Of a DNA stretch of 64,000 nucleotides, positions 1 to 61,642 are shown piece after piece. Under the pieces are notes generated by a model. It saw only the letters and a list, made by a program, of their open reading frames with translations, searched no databases and was not told where the DNA came from. A program made the position numbers and the translations under genes. The stretch spans positions 12,777,606 to 12,841,605 of the forward strand of contig NC_088305.1 of the NCBI RefSeq assembly GCF_032854445.1. The letters are read 5' to 3'. Each line of letters opens with the position of its first letter. Positions within the stretch are counted from its first letter, which is position 1. This DNA is from Liolophura sinensis. Lineage: Eukaryota; Mollusca; Polyplacophora; Chitonida; Chitonidae.

Positions 1-545
1 CCTCTCACTATAATGCTGGCCGCCGTGGCGTAAGTGAAATATTCTTCCTTACGACGTAAAACAACAATCAAATAAATAAACAAATAAATTAAAGCAGAAG
101 AAAATGTAAACATCAAACAAATACCGTTGAAAAGAGTATGCATACCAAATAAAATTCTAATATGTACCTCAACTTGATAAATTATAAATAAAATCCGTTA
201 TGGGCGTCTCCATTTTCCCTACGAACTAGTCCTGAAGTCTTCTGTGTTAGGAGAAGACTTAAGTGCAGTTCGTACATTTGCGGTAGAAAATGTACGTGAC
301 CTGCCAACCACCGGTAATTCGCGTTGCTTCGGTGATTTTCGCTTGACGATTGGGAAACCGGAATCTTGGACGTAGGTTCCGAGTTAACATGAACAAGCCG
401 GAAGTTTTAACGACTCTCATTGACTGAAAGACAACACACCCGGTGTGACTTCCTTTCCAACTATCATATTCTGGGCGCTACAAAGTTTTTATTTCTCTGC
501 TGTAACCCTTTACATGGTATGCCTGTTTTTTTCTGTTGTTTTCAG
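1..545. other. Intron upstream of GPCR exon 1, with SINE tail at its start
   Basis: Positions 1-93 are the 3' part of a SINE-1 element on the + strand (hairpin-like central part and the AATAAATAAA tail). The rest contains no coding signature except the pyrimidine-rich acceptor of exon 1. No signal-peptide exon or promoter could be recognised. Confidence 0.6.
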
Positions 546-48971
<48,426 letters not shown>

Positions 48972-49241
48972 CTCTATCTTGTTTGTTTGACAAGACACAG
49001 CTATAATGTTCCCAGCTGGTGTTGCTACGTACTTTTGAAAGTCTTGTCTTGTTCTGAGGGCCTTGTTTGTTAATGCTTGATCCCTCGATGAGATTTATGA
49101 ATGTGACTTCGGAAATACCTGAAATTCTTCCAACAAGCCACATGGCAATTTTTTTTTGCGCTAACCTGTAAGCAAAATGAGATGTTATGTAAAACTGGTG
49201 AATGCAACTCAATCACATCAACCAGAGAACAGCACAGGTTG

Positions 49242-49270
49242 CACGTGGGAGGGGGGGGGGGGGGGGGGGG
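49242..49270. repeat. Poly-G run
   Basis: GGGAGG followed by more than 20 G. Such runs are prone to length error in sequencing. Confidence 0.9.
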
Positions 49271-49679
49271 TTATCAGCACCGTTAAAGAAATGACACTTC
49301 CTCTTTTCTTTTTATACCTTAGCATAAAAGATCTTTGAGCGAAATTTTGTACATGGATTTCAACATACTCTAAACCACGAGTTTTGCCTGTGTTATTTTG
49401 ATTTATTAACTCTACCATATATATATATATATCTAACATATATATTTGAGCTTTAAGTTATAGTTACATAGTAGCCTACATAAGTAAAGCAATAACTGAC
49501 ACAATAACCCAAGAAAATATTTCCCTCGCATGTCATAAATGCTCAAACTTTCACAGACGAGGAATTTTCATAATATACGACTCAACAATATAGCCTACGA
49601 CTTGTATACGCGACAGCACGAGACTTCACGGGGAAAGCAGGGTTTAAAAGGTAATAAAAATCGGCATACTACAGTACAA

Positions 49680-49935
49680 TGGCCTGCTTTGATTACATAA
49701 ATGACACGTTAAGATACGATATTTGACGTGCTAAGACTATATAAATGACGTACTAAGATTACATTAATGACGTGATAGGTTTACATAATCGACCTTCTAT
49801 AGTATTAAATAAATGGATGTTAAGATAGATCAGTGACGTACTAAGATTACGGGAATAACGCTCTAGTGTTAAATAAAGGACGTGCTTAGATTACATAAGG
49901 ACATGCTAAGATTACATGAACAACGTACTAAACAA
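49680..49935 (+). repeat. Diffuse ~24-bp repeat
   Basis: Repeated 'ACATAAATGACGTGCTAAGAT'-like phrases, imperfect, immediately before the 31-bp array. Confidence 0.7.
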
Positions 49936-49989
49936 GTTGAAAATTTGACGCGGTCGTCTTAAAGTCAAAACTTGATTTATGAAATTGGC

Positions 49990-50695
49990 ACTAGATCACC
50001 TAGTACGTCGTATCTTTAAGTACTGATGCTCTTAGGACGTCGTTTCTGTAAGAAGCGATCACCCAGTAGTCTTACCTATAAGTAATGGACCAAGAGTATC
50101 CTGTAAATACAGATCACCCAGTATGACATATATGTAAGTTTTGATCACTTACAGCACGTCGTATCTGTAAAGATCATCCAGTGCAACGTACCTGTCAGTA
50201 GCGATCGCCCAGCAGGCGCGACGTAAGTCATAATCACCAAGTATGTCGTATTTGTAAGTACTGTTGCACCTAAAAACAGGTGCGTTTGTAAGCACTGATC
50301 AACGAATACATCGTGTCTGTAAATACCGATCACCCAGCACGTCGTGCGTGTAAGAACTGATCACGCAGTACGTTGTGTCTATAAGTACTGGTCACCAAGC
50401 AGGTCCTGTCTGTATAAGTACTGTTCATCCAGCGCGTCGTGTCTGTAAGTACTGGTCACCCAGTGCGTTGTGTCGGTAAGCAGTGATCACCCAGTACGTC
50501 GGGTCTGTGCGCACTGATCACCCAGTACGTCATGTCTGTGCGCACTGATCACCCAGTATGTCGTGTCTGTGCGCACCGATCACCTAGTATGTCGTGTCTG
50601 TGCACAATGATCCCCCTGTAGGTCGTGTCTGTGCGCACTGATCACCCAGTACGTCGGGTCTGTAAGTACTAATGCACCCGGTGCGTCGTGTTTGT
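49990..50695 (+). repeat. ~31-bp minisatellite, about 22 units
   Basis: Units resemble CTGATCACCCAGTACGTCGT then GTCTGTAAGTA. The left units are more diverged than the right ones. Confidence 0.9.
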
Positions 50696-53600
50696 AAGTT
50701 AGAAATAGAGCATGATTCTCGGATATTCTGGTATATACGAAAGCTGTCTAAGTATATATGATCAATATATACAGTGTGTATATGTATACTCTTCTTGAAT
50801 TGCACCCATTTGGTACCGGTATTATAAGTTCGGGTGAAATATTTCTCTCATTAAGCACTATGTCACGTCTACAAATTAAACTTGACGATTTCCAATATTT
50901 CACGAAATTGCATATGTATATCTAGGCATACTTCCGCTTTGAGAATAATTTCAGTTGATTCTTGCCCACCTTTCACAAACGGGTTTAAAAAGTGTATAGT
51001 AGATTGTGAATATGTGTGATCGTTTTTCATGTGGATAGAAGTGAGAAACTCGACCCGTCCAAAACACACCTGTGTGCCAAGCTGAGAAAACACGCTGCTT
51101 TCCTGCTTGACGTCGCAATATTTGTGAACATGACTCGTCGATATAGGAACGAAACGTCACAGAACGCGTATATGCATTATGTATTAGCTTCCTATATCAG
51201 TGTTTTATGGACGGGCCAAACGACGTATGAAATAGACCCCACTTGTGAATTGTAACGGGAGATAACTATGTATCTAACACAAATGTAGACTAAAGTTGAA
51301 AGATGGACTTTCCATTGTATGCATTTTTTTATACTCCTAATAAAAGAGAGTAGTGACTGTAACGCCTATACGTCATCTCTGGTGTATTACATGAATACGT
51401 CCCATGGGGTTCACAGCTATTAGCAATAATTTTTTCTGTGAATCAAGCGCTTAATTAGCATGATTAGACTTACACTTTTATGCACTTGCAAACGTTTATC
51501 TTTTGCCTGTTATTTATCTTACTAGTAATGTACATACATCGTGTATAGAAAATTAAACACTGTGATTTTGCGGTGGAGAATCATGACATTGCGTGGAAAA
51601 TAAAATTGAATTGCAAATCATTATATGTTGTTGTTTATTCATGGTTCTGACTGGTCGCTGACATCCTTTATAATGGTTGAATTTTGTTGAAAGGTTTTCA
51701 GGAACTGGAAAGTCCTTGAAAATACGCAATGTTTTAGTTTTGAATGTAATATTCCATTATCATCGAAATAGATTTATTCAACTGAGTGTCCATAAATCTC
51801 CAAATGAAAGTTTGTATGAATCCTGAATCATCAGTAAATGTGTAGGAAAACTTAGGTTCTAGAACAGTCCGAGAGTTCTTGATCGGCCAAGGAGCTCCAA
51901 GCCAATGTCACATCACGCTTGATAAAAGAACCTGATGCAGTTGCCGTGGCAACTGGTCACGCCCTTCGATATCAAAATTACCCATCAAATACGTCTCGAT
52001 ATCCTGAAGTTTGCCAACACTGTCCTTCCTTGTCTTTTAATCCGTCGATTTAATGCAAGCACAACGTCGATCGCTCATTTCCTTGCCCGGTTCGGCCAAA
52101 AGTTATTGGTGACGCCCAAAGTTTCCCTGACTTAACATGTTTGACCAGCACAAGTACAAGTGGTTTAATCAGGTTTTAAATGGCGCGCTTTCTGACCTTT
52201 GTTTAGGACGATGCTTGGCAGAACAAATTTTTTGTCAAGTCTAACGTCAGTTTAATCTCCGGCTAGTTTCTAAAAAGCATTTCTTAGATGGGCGGGAACC
52301 TTGTTATTGTGTGTCTTGATTTGAATTGGAATGCTGATTTCACTCTTTGACCTGAAACATTTGTTGCGTCTTTTCACCTTCATTGAAAACTGTTGACTGC
52401 GTGGATCTCTTTGCATGATTCCGTCCTAATTTCGCACTGTATTCTTTCTTAGTCTCTGTGAGTTGTGTTAAACTAGCCTTGCGATTATTGACCTGGAACG
52501 TCCATCTTGGTTGACGGCTTGTATACGATCATCCTTTTCAACCCATAGATTTATTGATCATGTATCTAATGATGCTCGGGTGACTATGGTCATGGGTGTT
52601 ATCGTTCCAATCAGAACACTGAGGAGGCCGAACAATGATCAGGTCGTGGGTTCGAATCCAGAAGATTCTGCTGAGGCCACATGTATTTCCTAATGCTACA
52701 AACCGTCTCCGTTATGACTGAATGACTGGTTGCTGTTCACTGACAGCAATGTGAAACATGTAATGCGGACAACAACAAAAAAAAAGTAATAATAATAATA
52801 AAACAAGTCAGACGAGTACACTTCATGGCAAATAGATGTTTTATATTTTTAGATATTTCCTCCCTGGCCCCAACAGCGGTGGAGGCAATAATCGTGGAAC
52901 ATTCCTGACTGAGAACTCTTTTATGTGTTCTTCCTATTGAAGTGGCCGTTTATTCATGCTTCGATGACTGTTTTGTATGCATGCTTGGAATTTAACGTCG
53001 CATTTAACAATTTTTTAGTAATATGACGACCAGGAGTCATTAGTTGTTTGTACATGTACTCTGATGTCTTTTGTGGCAGGGCGAGTCCATGGCACCAAAG
53101 TTCTGCTGCCATTGAGTTATCATGCCGAGTACCCCACACATTGCAGTCACAATATATCGACACCGAGATCAACCAGTCCTGCTTCGTTGTTCTGACCTCT
53201 CATTCCTGAACGCCAAGCAAGGGAGCAACAAGTACCATTTAAATGTCTTTGGTGTGACCTAACAAGTAAACAAAGAAATCCATGCAATAGTAAAGACATG
53301 CGGCAGCTTCCTATAGGTTCTTTGGCAGGGGAAATGAATAAGCCCACTGTCAATCTAATACATATGGTCTGTTGCCTGGTCCTATGTCGCTTATCAGGGA
53401 AACTTCACAAGCCTTCACAGCTCGAGCCCATCTTCATGTTTGGTATACACTCAATTATCCAAGTTTTAAGATGTCAAAACTTGCAATGACAAACTGTCTT
53501 CTAACAATCATCCAACCGTTGAAAATTTGAATCGAGAAATCAAGTCGACGTCTGCCAGTACCACTTCTCTTGATCGTACCTCAGGCAAGGTAGGCGTTTC

Positions 53601-55266
53601 AAAGATAAACGAGATCCATTTACTACGGTACCCTTGTCTTAATTTGAAGGCAAAAAAAGCAAAATAAATAAATAAATAAATAAAATAATCTAAAGTTCCA
53701 ATGAGAAGTCCCGTTGAAGGACATTTTCACCTACTTGTATTCTTGCCAAAGTTAAAATTCAAAAGATGGCGGACGTTGGTTCTGCTAAACTAGAAATGAA
53801 AACACAATGATCTGAAACAAAAGAACAGGAAACAATGGTTATTCTACCAAAGGAACTAGACCTGTTCTGCCAGAAGAACTGCAATGCAACAGTGTGCTGG
53901 CAAATATAAGGGGAGCTAACTGATTACTGAAAGTGAAGAGTTCTTCTTCACATACTGTTATGTCCCTTGTACTACATGTTTAGTACTTATGAATTTAAAG
54001 TTTTCTCTAAAGCTCGCGCGAGTATGTAGCCGGTACTTCCATGTTACTCTTCAGACCAAAATAAAAATAACTACCGGTAGTTGTATGTATGACACAATGT
54101 GTCAATTGCAATTATTCTTAGCTCCGCATCAGTTGTCTTCGCTCACTTTGGTACACCTGATTACACTTCAAAGGAACCTTTCATTTTGTACAACTGTCTC
54201 TACAATGTAGGCCTACTCGTGCACCACCGCAGTGGCGGGCACCATCTACCAGTCTTTGGATATAATATAATTAAAGACGTACAGCATATAGAGAGTAAAA
54301 CCAGAGTACCGACGACAGTGCGATAGCTGACAAACGTAACCGGTGAAAACGGCCTCTTATCTGTTCACCTCAGTTTGGGTTTCCAATTGCCAAAATTTAC
54401 ATTCAAATAACTACGTGCAAAAAAAAGGTCACAGTTAAAAAAAAGTTATTACCTTGCCATTTTGAATTACTGAAAATGGGGTTTTACGTCGTACTTAATA
54501 ATTTTCCAGTCATATAACGAGGAGTGTGTTTGCATATACTCTTGGAGTTTTACGCTCCACACTGCAGTTGGGCAGGGCAGCCATCTTTCATCAGCGAACG
54601 CAGTCGTTGTCTCAGCAACTGCAAGGCACTGCTCAAAAGTGTGAAAGAAATGCCTTGAATTATTTTTTTTTAAATATCTTCTTTACAATACAGATAGGAC
54701 GGACGGGCAGACGGACAGAGGGAAAAGCAAGCCGTATTTCGAACTCCCCCTTCCACCTTGGTTGTAGAGGAAAAAGATAAGAGAATTTCATGGGTAATTC
54801 TGTGTTATATATACATATTAACACGAATGGGCTATTGCGTCAATGTTTTAATATACAAACCAATATGGATAACTACTCTGAAAAAAAAATAATCAGATTA
54901 TTCTGTTAAAGATTATGATGATACGTGGAACAGTATTATGCTTTAACAACAGATACTAACATAATACTTTATGTTATTTTTTTTTAGTGTATCGTCTGTA
55001 ATAACACGATTGGGCGTCACGTATTTATGTGACAGTATTATAAACCAATATAATGATGCATGAAAGCAATTTTGTATGGGATTGCATGGAATGTATTTGT
55101 TTTCAAGTTGGAAATATTACTGAATTTTATGAATATACATGTACAGGTTCGTGTTCAAAAAAAAAAAAAAGAAAAGAAAAAAAAACACTCACTGGAATGG
55201 ACTTAGCAAATGACTGTTTTGGGAACTTAGGTGAGACTGAGCTGATGAAATCTTACATCGTCCTGT

Positions 55267-55632
55267 TAACCGGCCCGGATAGCACAGTTGGTAGAGCGTC
55301 CGCTTCGGGACCGGTAGATCCAGGATCAATCCTTGATCGAGTCACACCTAAGACTTTAAAAGAGGAAGTTGTAACTTCCTCGCTTGGCGTTCAGCATGAT
55401 GGGGATAGTGCAACGACTGGTTGACCCGTATCAGTATAATGGCTCGGGCGGGGCGCCTCACTTGCCTTCGGTAAGTCGTCTCAGTGAAGCAGCACTAAAT
55501 AAAAGAACGGTGGAAATCCGTCCTGCAACAAGGGAGGTACATTACACGTACATGCACCCTAATGATTCCTTCGTCGTCATATGACTGAAAAATTGTTGAG
55601 TACGACGTTAAACCCCAAGCACTCACTCACTC
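55267..55632 (+). mobile_element. SINE-2, near full length, 12-bp target site duplication
   Basis: Head CCCGGATAGCACAGTTGGTA (A box) and GATCAATCC (B-box-like), body with AGTATAATGGCTCGGGCGGG, 3' block TCGTCGTCATATGACTGAAA, tail CACTCACTCACT. ACATCGTCCTGT is duplicated at 55255-55266 and 55633-55644. This is the reference copy for the family in this window. Confidence 0.93.
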
Positions 55633-56510
55633 ACATCGTCCTGTAGATAAGTGACTAACGATTTAATCAAAGCATAGGCCTAACCTACATTTGCAACTAC
55701 TGATCTAGCCACACGGAAGGCAAATTCCCGTATAGTACAAAAGAAAAAAAAAACAGTGTGTGCCTTTGAGGTTTAGCGCGGTATTTTATGGGGACTTGAA
55801 GTTACCCATGCAGAGGAGCTTGAAATTGTTTGCTTTACATGCAGCACCGAGAGTGGGTTATTTGTATAATAGATTTGCGTTCGGCTGATATAACTTCAGG
55901 CTGGAATTCCACGAAAAACACACCAGAGCAATAACGTTATTCATGTCTGAATTAAATCCGATGGTTCCTGGTTAGTAAGGTTGAAGGTTCGAATCTGCCT
56001 TTCTTGTGTGGGAGATTTTTTATGACCCTATCGAAGAAAGATGGTTTTGACCGGGCATCTGGCTGTCCGTCATTCATAAACCTGACATCTCACCAAAGCG
56101 CTTCAGAAATTTTTGGGCTGGGCCGTTAACCAGTGGGGTCAGTGATCTGGTTGTTCGTCTGTGGTTTCAAAGTAGGACGTCTGTCACAGACATGTAAGAT
56201 AAATGAAAGAAAACACAACCTACAGATGGTTGTGGGTTTCCCTCGGGTTCTGACCAGTTTCCTTCCACCATAATGCTGATCGCCGTCGTGTATGTGAAAT
56301 ATTCTTTGTGTACGGAATGACGGACAGACAAACGGACAGACAAATAAAGCGGGCAGAACTATAACATTCTTTCGCAGGAAGTAATTATTGGAATGATTTA
56401 GTCAGCTAGAAGACTTACTTATACGATGACGTGAAGGTTTATGGGCGGAGAAAAGGCAAAGTACAACACCGATCTTCGTCAGACACCTAAAGCCGATCTG
56501 TCGGAGTCAA

Positions 56511-56613
56511 AATTTATTTATTTATTTATTTATTTTACTCGTGTTTTTCGCCGTACTCAAGAATGTTTCACTTATACGACGGCCACCAGCATTATGGTGG
56601 GAGGAAATCCCGG
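56511..56613 (-). mobile_element. SINE-1 3' fragment
   Basis: ATTTATTTATTT tail, TTTTTCGCCGTACTCAAGAA and CCAGCATTATGGTGGGAGGA. Confidence 0.85.
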
Positions 56614-57049
56614 AGTCAGCAACATGCAGTGTGCCAGCAGAATATAATGGTACAGATAAACCCAGAGGTCACATATTCACTGGACACGTAGGCATATACA
56701 TTTAGTTAAACATGGTATTGCAGTGTTTTCTTCCAACAAAACGAAATGTTTTTGAATACAGCGTAAAACACTAATCAAATAAATAATTAAACTGGAACTG
56801 CATGCAGTTATACGGCTTCCAAGCAGTCTGTACACACAGCTTTTAGCGTCCTCTCTCTAAAACTTTCCACTCTCTAAAACTTTCCACTTTCTCCACCACA
56901 GACCGTTCAAATCTATTAGTTTTATGCTCTCCTAGCATTAGGTTTGTCTAATACGAGCAAAAAATAGACGCAATCCATATTAGACAATAAACTTTCCGAA
57001 CGAGCGAATTGCATGTAACATGACTTCCTGATCACGAATCTGGCCTTAT

Positions 57050-58640
57050 TTTTTCCCTGCCAGATGTACTTATGTCGCAAATTACCATCAAAAATCGAAT
57101 ATTTGCAATTTTCTCCCATAGTTTAGGTCATGTGACAGAAAACTAATACAGCTGTAAAGTTCAGAATAGCTGAGTGGAAGGGACTATGTATATGTACTGT
57201 ATGTATGCTGAAAATCTGTGAGTTGTCTTAATAAATACAGGATATACACTTCTTCAAAATTTGACAAAAGGCAGATTTCAGATATTTTGGCACATTGACA
57301 AGTGTATGTTATATAATGCATAAACGCTCTATTCGATGATTGTAGAAATATTGTAAGTATGCCATCCGACTTAGTTTGACGTCCTGATCACGAATCTGGG
57401 CTTATTTTTTCCCCTGCGATGTATAGTTTTATTGCAAATTGCGATCAAAACGCGAAAAGCGCAATTTCCCCTATTTTTACAGGTCACGTGACAGAAAACT
57501 GTTACAGCTGAAAACCTGAAAATCCCTGTCTATAAAGGGCTATACATGTAATGTATGTATAGTGAAAATCGTTGACCTGTGTCAGATTTACCACATGTGG
57601 CACATTTTCATATACGTACTATACTGTAATACAATGTATGGATAGGTACGAAGAATATGTATCATGTATATGCTCTCTTTATATTCTGCTTTACACTGCA
57701 GTTGCGATAGGTTCACCCAGTACCATTGCAACCCAATGTTGTGCATGTATTTCTAAAAGTGAGCTTTGTTTTGCACAAACCTTGTCTTCTTTACTACACG
57801 CTAACCAGGCCCCGGTGATTGACAGATATACCTACATGTGCCCTGGTTCAGGTGTTCGTATTTTGACAGCGGCCGAGTTATTAGTAATGGAGATGCTGGC
57901 CAAATTTTCCCTGACTTGGCCTAATTAAAGAAGGATTTAAACGCTAATCGTCATCCGTCTGTGTGGTATGACGCTTATGTGTCTCGGGCAGTTGAACGGC
58001 GAAGATGATTGACGTCGGGAAGCTGACATTAAGCAGGTCGCGCCGGGCTTGTATCGCTCACACCTGTCAGTCATACAAGAGTTCGATCCCAGTATATTTA
58101 TTTATTTATTTGATTGGTGTTTTACGCCGTACTCAAGAATATTTCATTTATACGACAGCGGCCAGCATTATGGTGGTAGCCCGGGGAAAACCAACGACCA
58201 TCCGCAGGTTGGCTGAAAGACCTTCCTACGTACGGTCGGAGAGGAAGCCAGCATGAGCTGGCCTTGAACTCACAGCGACCGCATTGGTGAGAGGCTCCCG
58301 GGTCATTACGCTGCGCTAGCGCGCTAACCAACGGAGCCACGGAGACCCCCAGTTTACCGAATTTGTCACGTGAATAAAATTTTCAGAATTTAAATATTCT
58401 AAGTACGCTGGTTGGTGTAGTTCTGATCACCAATCTGGTCTGTTTACTATTCTCTGATGCAAAGTTTTGTCGCGAATTACCATTTGTCAGAAAAAGTGTA
58501 ATTTTCCGCCATATTTGCAGGTCACGTGACACAAAACCGCCACTACTTAAAGCTGTAAATGGCTGAGTGCAAAGTGCTATATGTGTATTGTATTTATGCG
58601 GAAAATCATTGAAGTGTCTTAATAAATGCGGAAGTTGAAA
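57050..58640. repeat. Three copies of a ~190-bp block with a GTCACGTGAC centre
   Basis: Blocks at about 57050-57240, 57405-57590 and 58425-58640 share, in order, a TTGC(A/G)AATT segment, a GTCA(C/T)GTGACA segment, ACAGCTG-like and a GAAAATC(A/T/G)(G/T)T end. They are diverged. Element type unknown. Confidence 0.65.
58096..58348 (-). mobile_element. SINE-1, near full length
   Basis: Tail TTATTTATTTATTTGATTGG at left, tRNA-like head GCGCTAACCAACGGAGCCAC at right. Confidence 0.9.
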
Positions 58641-59094
58641 CGCTTGAAAAATTGTCCAAAGGCCGATTAACTGTATTGGCACTGTGACGTTCCCATTTTG
58701 TATATAATGCATTTTAAATGCATTTATGTCTACGATGAATTTATAACCCGAAGTGACACCACAAAGGCCGGCAATACCGGCTTGAACCCCGGAATCGCTG
58801 CTATATTTTAGATTTTTTTTTAGTCATAACCTGGAAACTATACTAAGAACAAAAAAAATTCTTACAGATTTGTAATTCGTGCGTCACGCAGTACTAGACA
58901 ATTTTTTTTTTTTTTTTTTGGTTTATTTAATCATTTTGAGCAGTTTTTAGACGTAACCTAATTTTAAGCTAATTTCACTGGTCACTTACAGCACAACTTA
59001 CATACCAAACAAACTGTATGTTGTACAATATAGGTACGGCAATCTACCTAAAACTTGCAAGTGAAATTTCCTACAAAGATCATTAGCCGATTTA

Positions 59095-59351
59095 GGAGGC
59101 CTCCGTGGCTCATTTGGTTAGCGCGCTAGCGCAGGGTAATGACCCAGGAGTCTCTCACCAATGCGGTCGCTGTGAGTTCAAGTCCAGCTCAAGCTGGATT
59201 CCGCTCCGGCCGTAAGTGGGAAGGTCTTTCAGCAACCAGCGGATGGTCGTGGGATCTGCCCGGTTTTCTCCCACCATAATGCTGGCCGCCGTGGTATAAG
59301 TGAAATATTCTTGAGTACGGCGTAAAACACCAATCAAATAAATAAATAAAA
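59095..59351 (+). mobile_element. SINE-1, full length, 13-bp target site duplication
   Basis: GAGGCCTCCGTGGCTCATTT head with A box, B-box-like GAGTTCAAGTCC, tail AATCAAATAAATAAATAAAA. ATTAGCCGATTTA flanks it at 59082-59094 and 59352-59364. Best reference copy of the family here. Confidence 0.95.
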
Positions 59352-60339
59352 ATTAGCCGATTTACGGAAAAAGATGTTTTAAGCTTTTCAATAAAATTCA
59401 AAATCGCTGCTAAATCACGTGACTGTCCAAAAAGTCAAAAGCTGCTTCATATGTTGGCTATTAAAAAGGCCAAGTTTGTTTTTTCTACTTTTACCGGTTG
59501 TGGAGATATTGTAATTTCATGAGCTGACTATGATTAAATATAAGTTTTTAAATGCATTTTAATGACAAAACTATGAGTCGTATCTGTGCGGTCTTACAAT
59601 CAAAAATGAAGATCTGTGGCTGATCTATCTACTGATCATTTTTCAGCTACAATAGCGGTCACGTGACATTTGAAAATAACACTGAAATGAACTATAATTG
59701 CAATTTAAAGAAAAACTATACATCGTGGAAAAAACTAAAACCAAGGTTGTATTCAGCAGGGCAAACTACATCTAACTGCTAGTTTGTGATTTTTTCAAAA
59801 TTCATTAACGGGCCAACACGTGACTAAAACGGCCAATATAGCGAGCTTCCACATTTTGCAACCTGTTTGCATAAAATTTTCAGTCCTGATACCCTCAGTA
59901 GTCTTGTACATGCATATCAATTTCCAATGCAATCGGATCAGCAGTTTTAGAAAAGTTTTTTTTTTTAGATTTCCGTACTGCTCCAATATGGCCAAAAAGT
60001 GGGTCACAGGTGGGTAAAGTTTTATACTCCAGCAGTTAGCCTAAGAGATTTGGTAATGAACATGTGTAGAAAGTTAACAGCTGTGACACGCAGTTTTCTC
60101 GCAAGGCGAATAAAACAGTTGTGAGAGAAGAAGAAAAAAACTGAGCAAGAACAATAGACATCCAAGCAAAGCTTCGGAAGTCTGCATGATAATCTGAGGG
60201 AGAACAGCGGTATTCGAAGCGAAGCTTGGTACCAAATAAATAAATACAATGTCAGTGGAGAAAACATTAACCTTCTTTATTTCTCCCTGGTTTGCATCTT
60301 TGATTGATTGCTACAAATATGGTCCCACTGCTACACTAA

Positions 60340-60580
60340 AAAATGAATCTGTTAATTTTTGTTTGAAGGATACTAGAATGTATTCTGCTATTGCAACAAA
60401 TTATTCTGTTAAATATAACACACATATTCCATTAATTCAACATTAAGATTCTATTAGACTAACGGGATATTATGTTGAATATAACACAGTATTATGTTAT
60501 AATAACAGAATACATTCTAGCATCACTCAGACAACAGACTTTCTGTTAAAGGGAACAGATTGATTTTTTTTTAGTATAAC
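60340..60580. mobile_element. MITE-like palindromic element, most complete copy
   Basis: Ends ACACTAAAAAATGAATCTGT and ACAGATTGATTTTTTTTTAG are inverted; inner segments CTAGAATGTATTCTGCTATT and ATAACAGAATACATTCTAGC are also inverted. About 240 bp with no reading frame. TA sits at or next to the ends, which would suit a Tc1/mariner- or similar TA-targeting parent. Confidence 0.8.
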
Positions 60581-61415
60581 ACCTTTATAGAGACAGTTCT
60601 TCAGTTTAATGTCAATATTGACGCCGTTTTATTTCACAACGTCCAGACCTGAATTTTAAATGTTTTGCTCCATACAGGTTGAAAGCTGCACGTAAAGCAA
60701 ACAATCGCAAACTCCAAATACAAGTCCCTATTTGCGTTTTTACCTGTCGCGACGAATTTTTAGAAATTTCAAGCTAAACCACACATGCACGCACTACTTT
60801 TTTTATTCTCGCAACATACCGCGGAATTTGAAGTCATTGTGGATGAACCAATCACAGCAAACGTAAGTTATAAACATTACGCATGCGCAGTTCTGGTCGA
60901 ACTGATTAATCCATTCGTCAGATTAATTCATTTCTTCTAATTTTGGGACACCTGGTCTACTCATTCTCACTATTTTAGTTTTCTCACTATATTCATGTCC
61001 TTACTTTTCCAAAAGGCTTGTAAAGAAATGTAATATTCTACTTTCAACACTACTAATATCTATCCCAAAAATTAGAAGAATTAGGGTCCCTTTAGGTCGA
61101 CGCCAGGTTCTATAGCAGCCAAATTTCACCTCATAGTGTACACACAACATACAGTGAGTGTTGTTGACAACACCTCAATGTAAGTTCATCAAACTCGGTA
61201 ATATTTCAAAATATATACTGTCGAAAACAAATGTGGGGTAATGGAACATACAAACTTCTCACGAAAGTGCATGCATGCTTACACACAACTTGATTATTCG
61301 TTTTTAATACCACTGCGTACATGCATATCTTCCGGGAATGTTATATCAGGCAATTGACCTGTATCCAATCGCAATTAAGCTGATTCACAATCTAAAATTT
61401 TAATATCCAAAATAT

Positions 61416-61642
61416 TTATTATTTGATTGGCGTTTTATGCCATACTCAAGAATATTTCACCTATGCGACGTTGGCCAGCATTATGGTGGAAATCCACGAC
61501 CATCTTCAGGTTGCTGGAAGACATGCGGTGGGAGAGGAAGCCAGCATGAGCTGGACTTGAACTCACAGAGACCGCATTGGTGAGAGGTTCCTTGGTCATT
61601 GCGCCGCGATGGCGTGCTAACCTCTCGGTCACTGAGGCCCCT
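61416..61642 (-). mobile_element. SINE-1
   Basis: TTATTTGATTGGCGTTTTAT at left and GGTCACTGAGGCCCC head at right, with an internal deletion in the G/C-rich part. Confidence 0.88.

Larger units (their letters stand above)
48972..55254. other. 3' flank of the GPCR gene, no confident gene
   Basis: Holds the unmapped 3' UTR, a poly-G run (about 49242-49270), minisatellites (49680-50690), an R4 copy on the minus strand (52430-52535) and SINE-2 scraps on the minus strand (52960-53030, 54481-54525). AATAAA occurs several times, so no single poly(A) signal can be chosen. Confidence 0.5.

Noticed and set aside
49242-49270. Poly-G tract as a functional G-quadruplex
   Set aside because: A pure homopolymer run of uncertain length; no further support.
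57572-57928. 118-codon reading frame
   Set aside because: It lacks recognisable domains and overlaps the dispersed CACGTG-bearing repeat; no splice or promoter support.
59097-59170. tRNA-like sequence with A and B boxes
   Set aside because: It is the head of a SINE with a body, A-rich tail and target duplication, found many times in the window; no intact cloverleaf tRNA gene was recognised.
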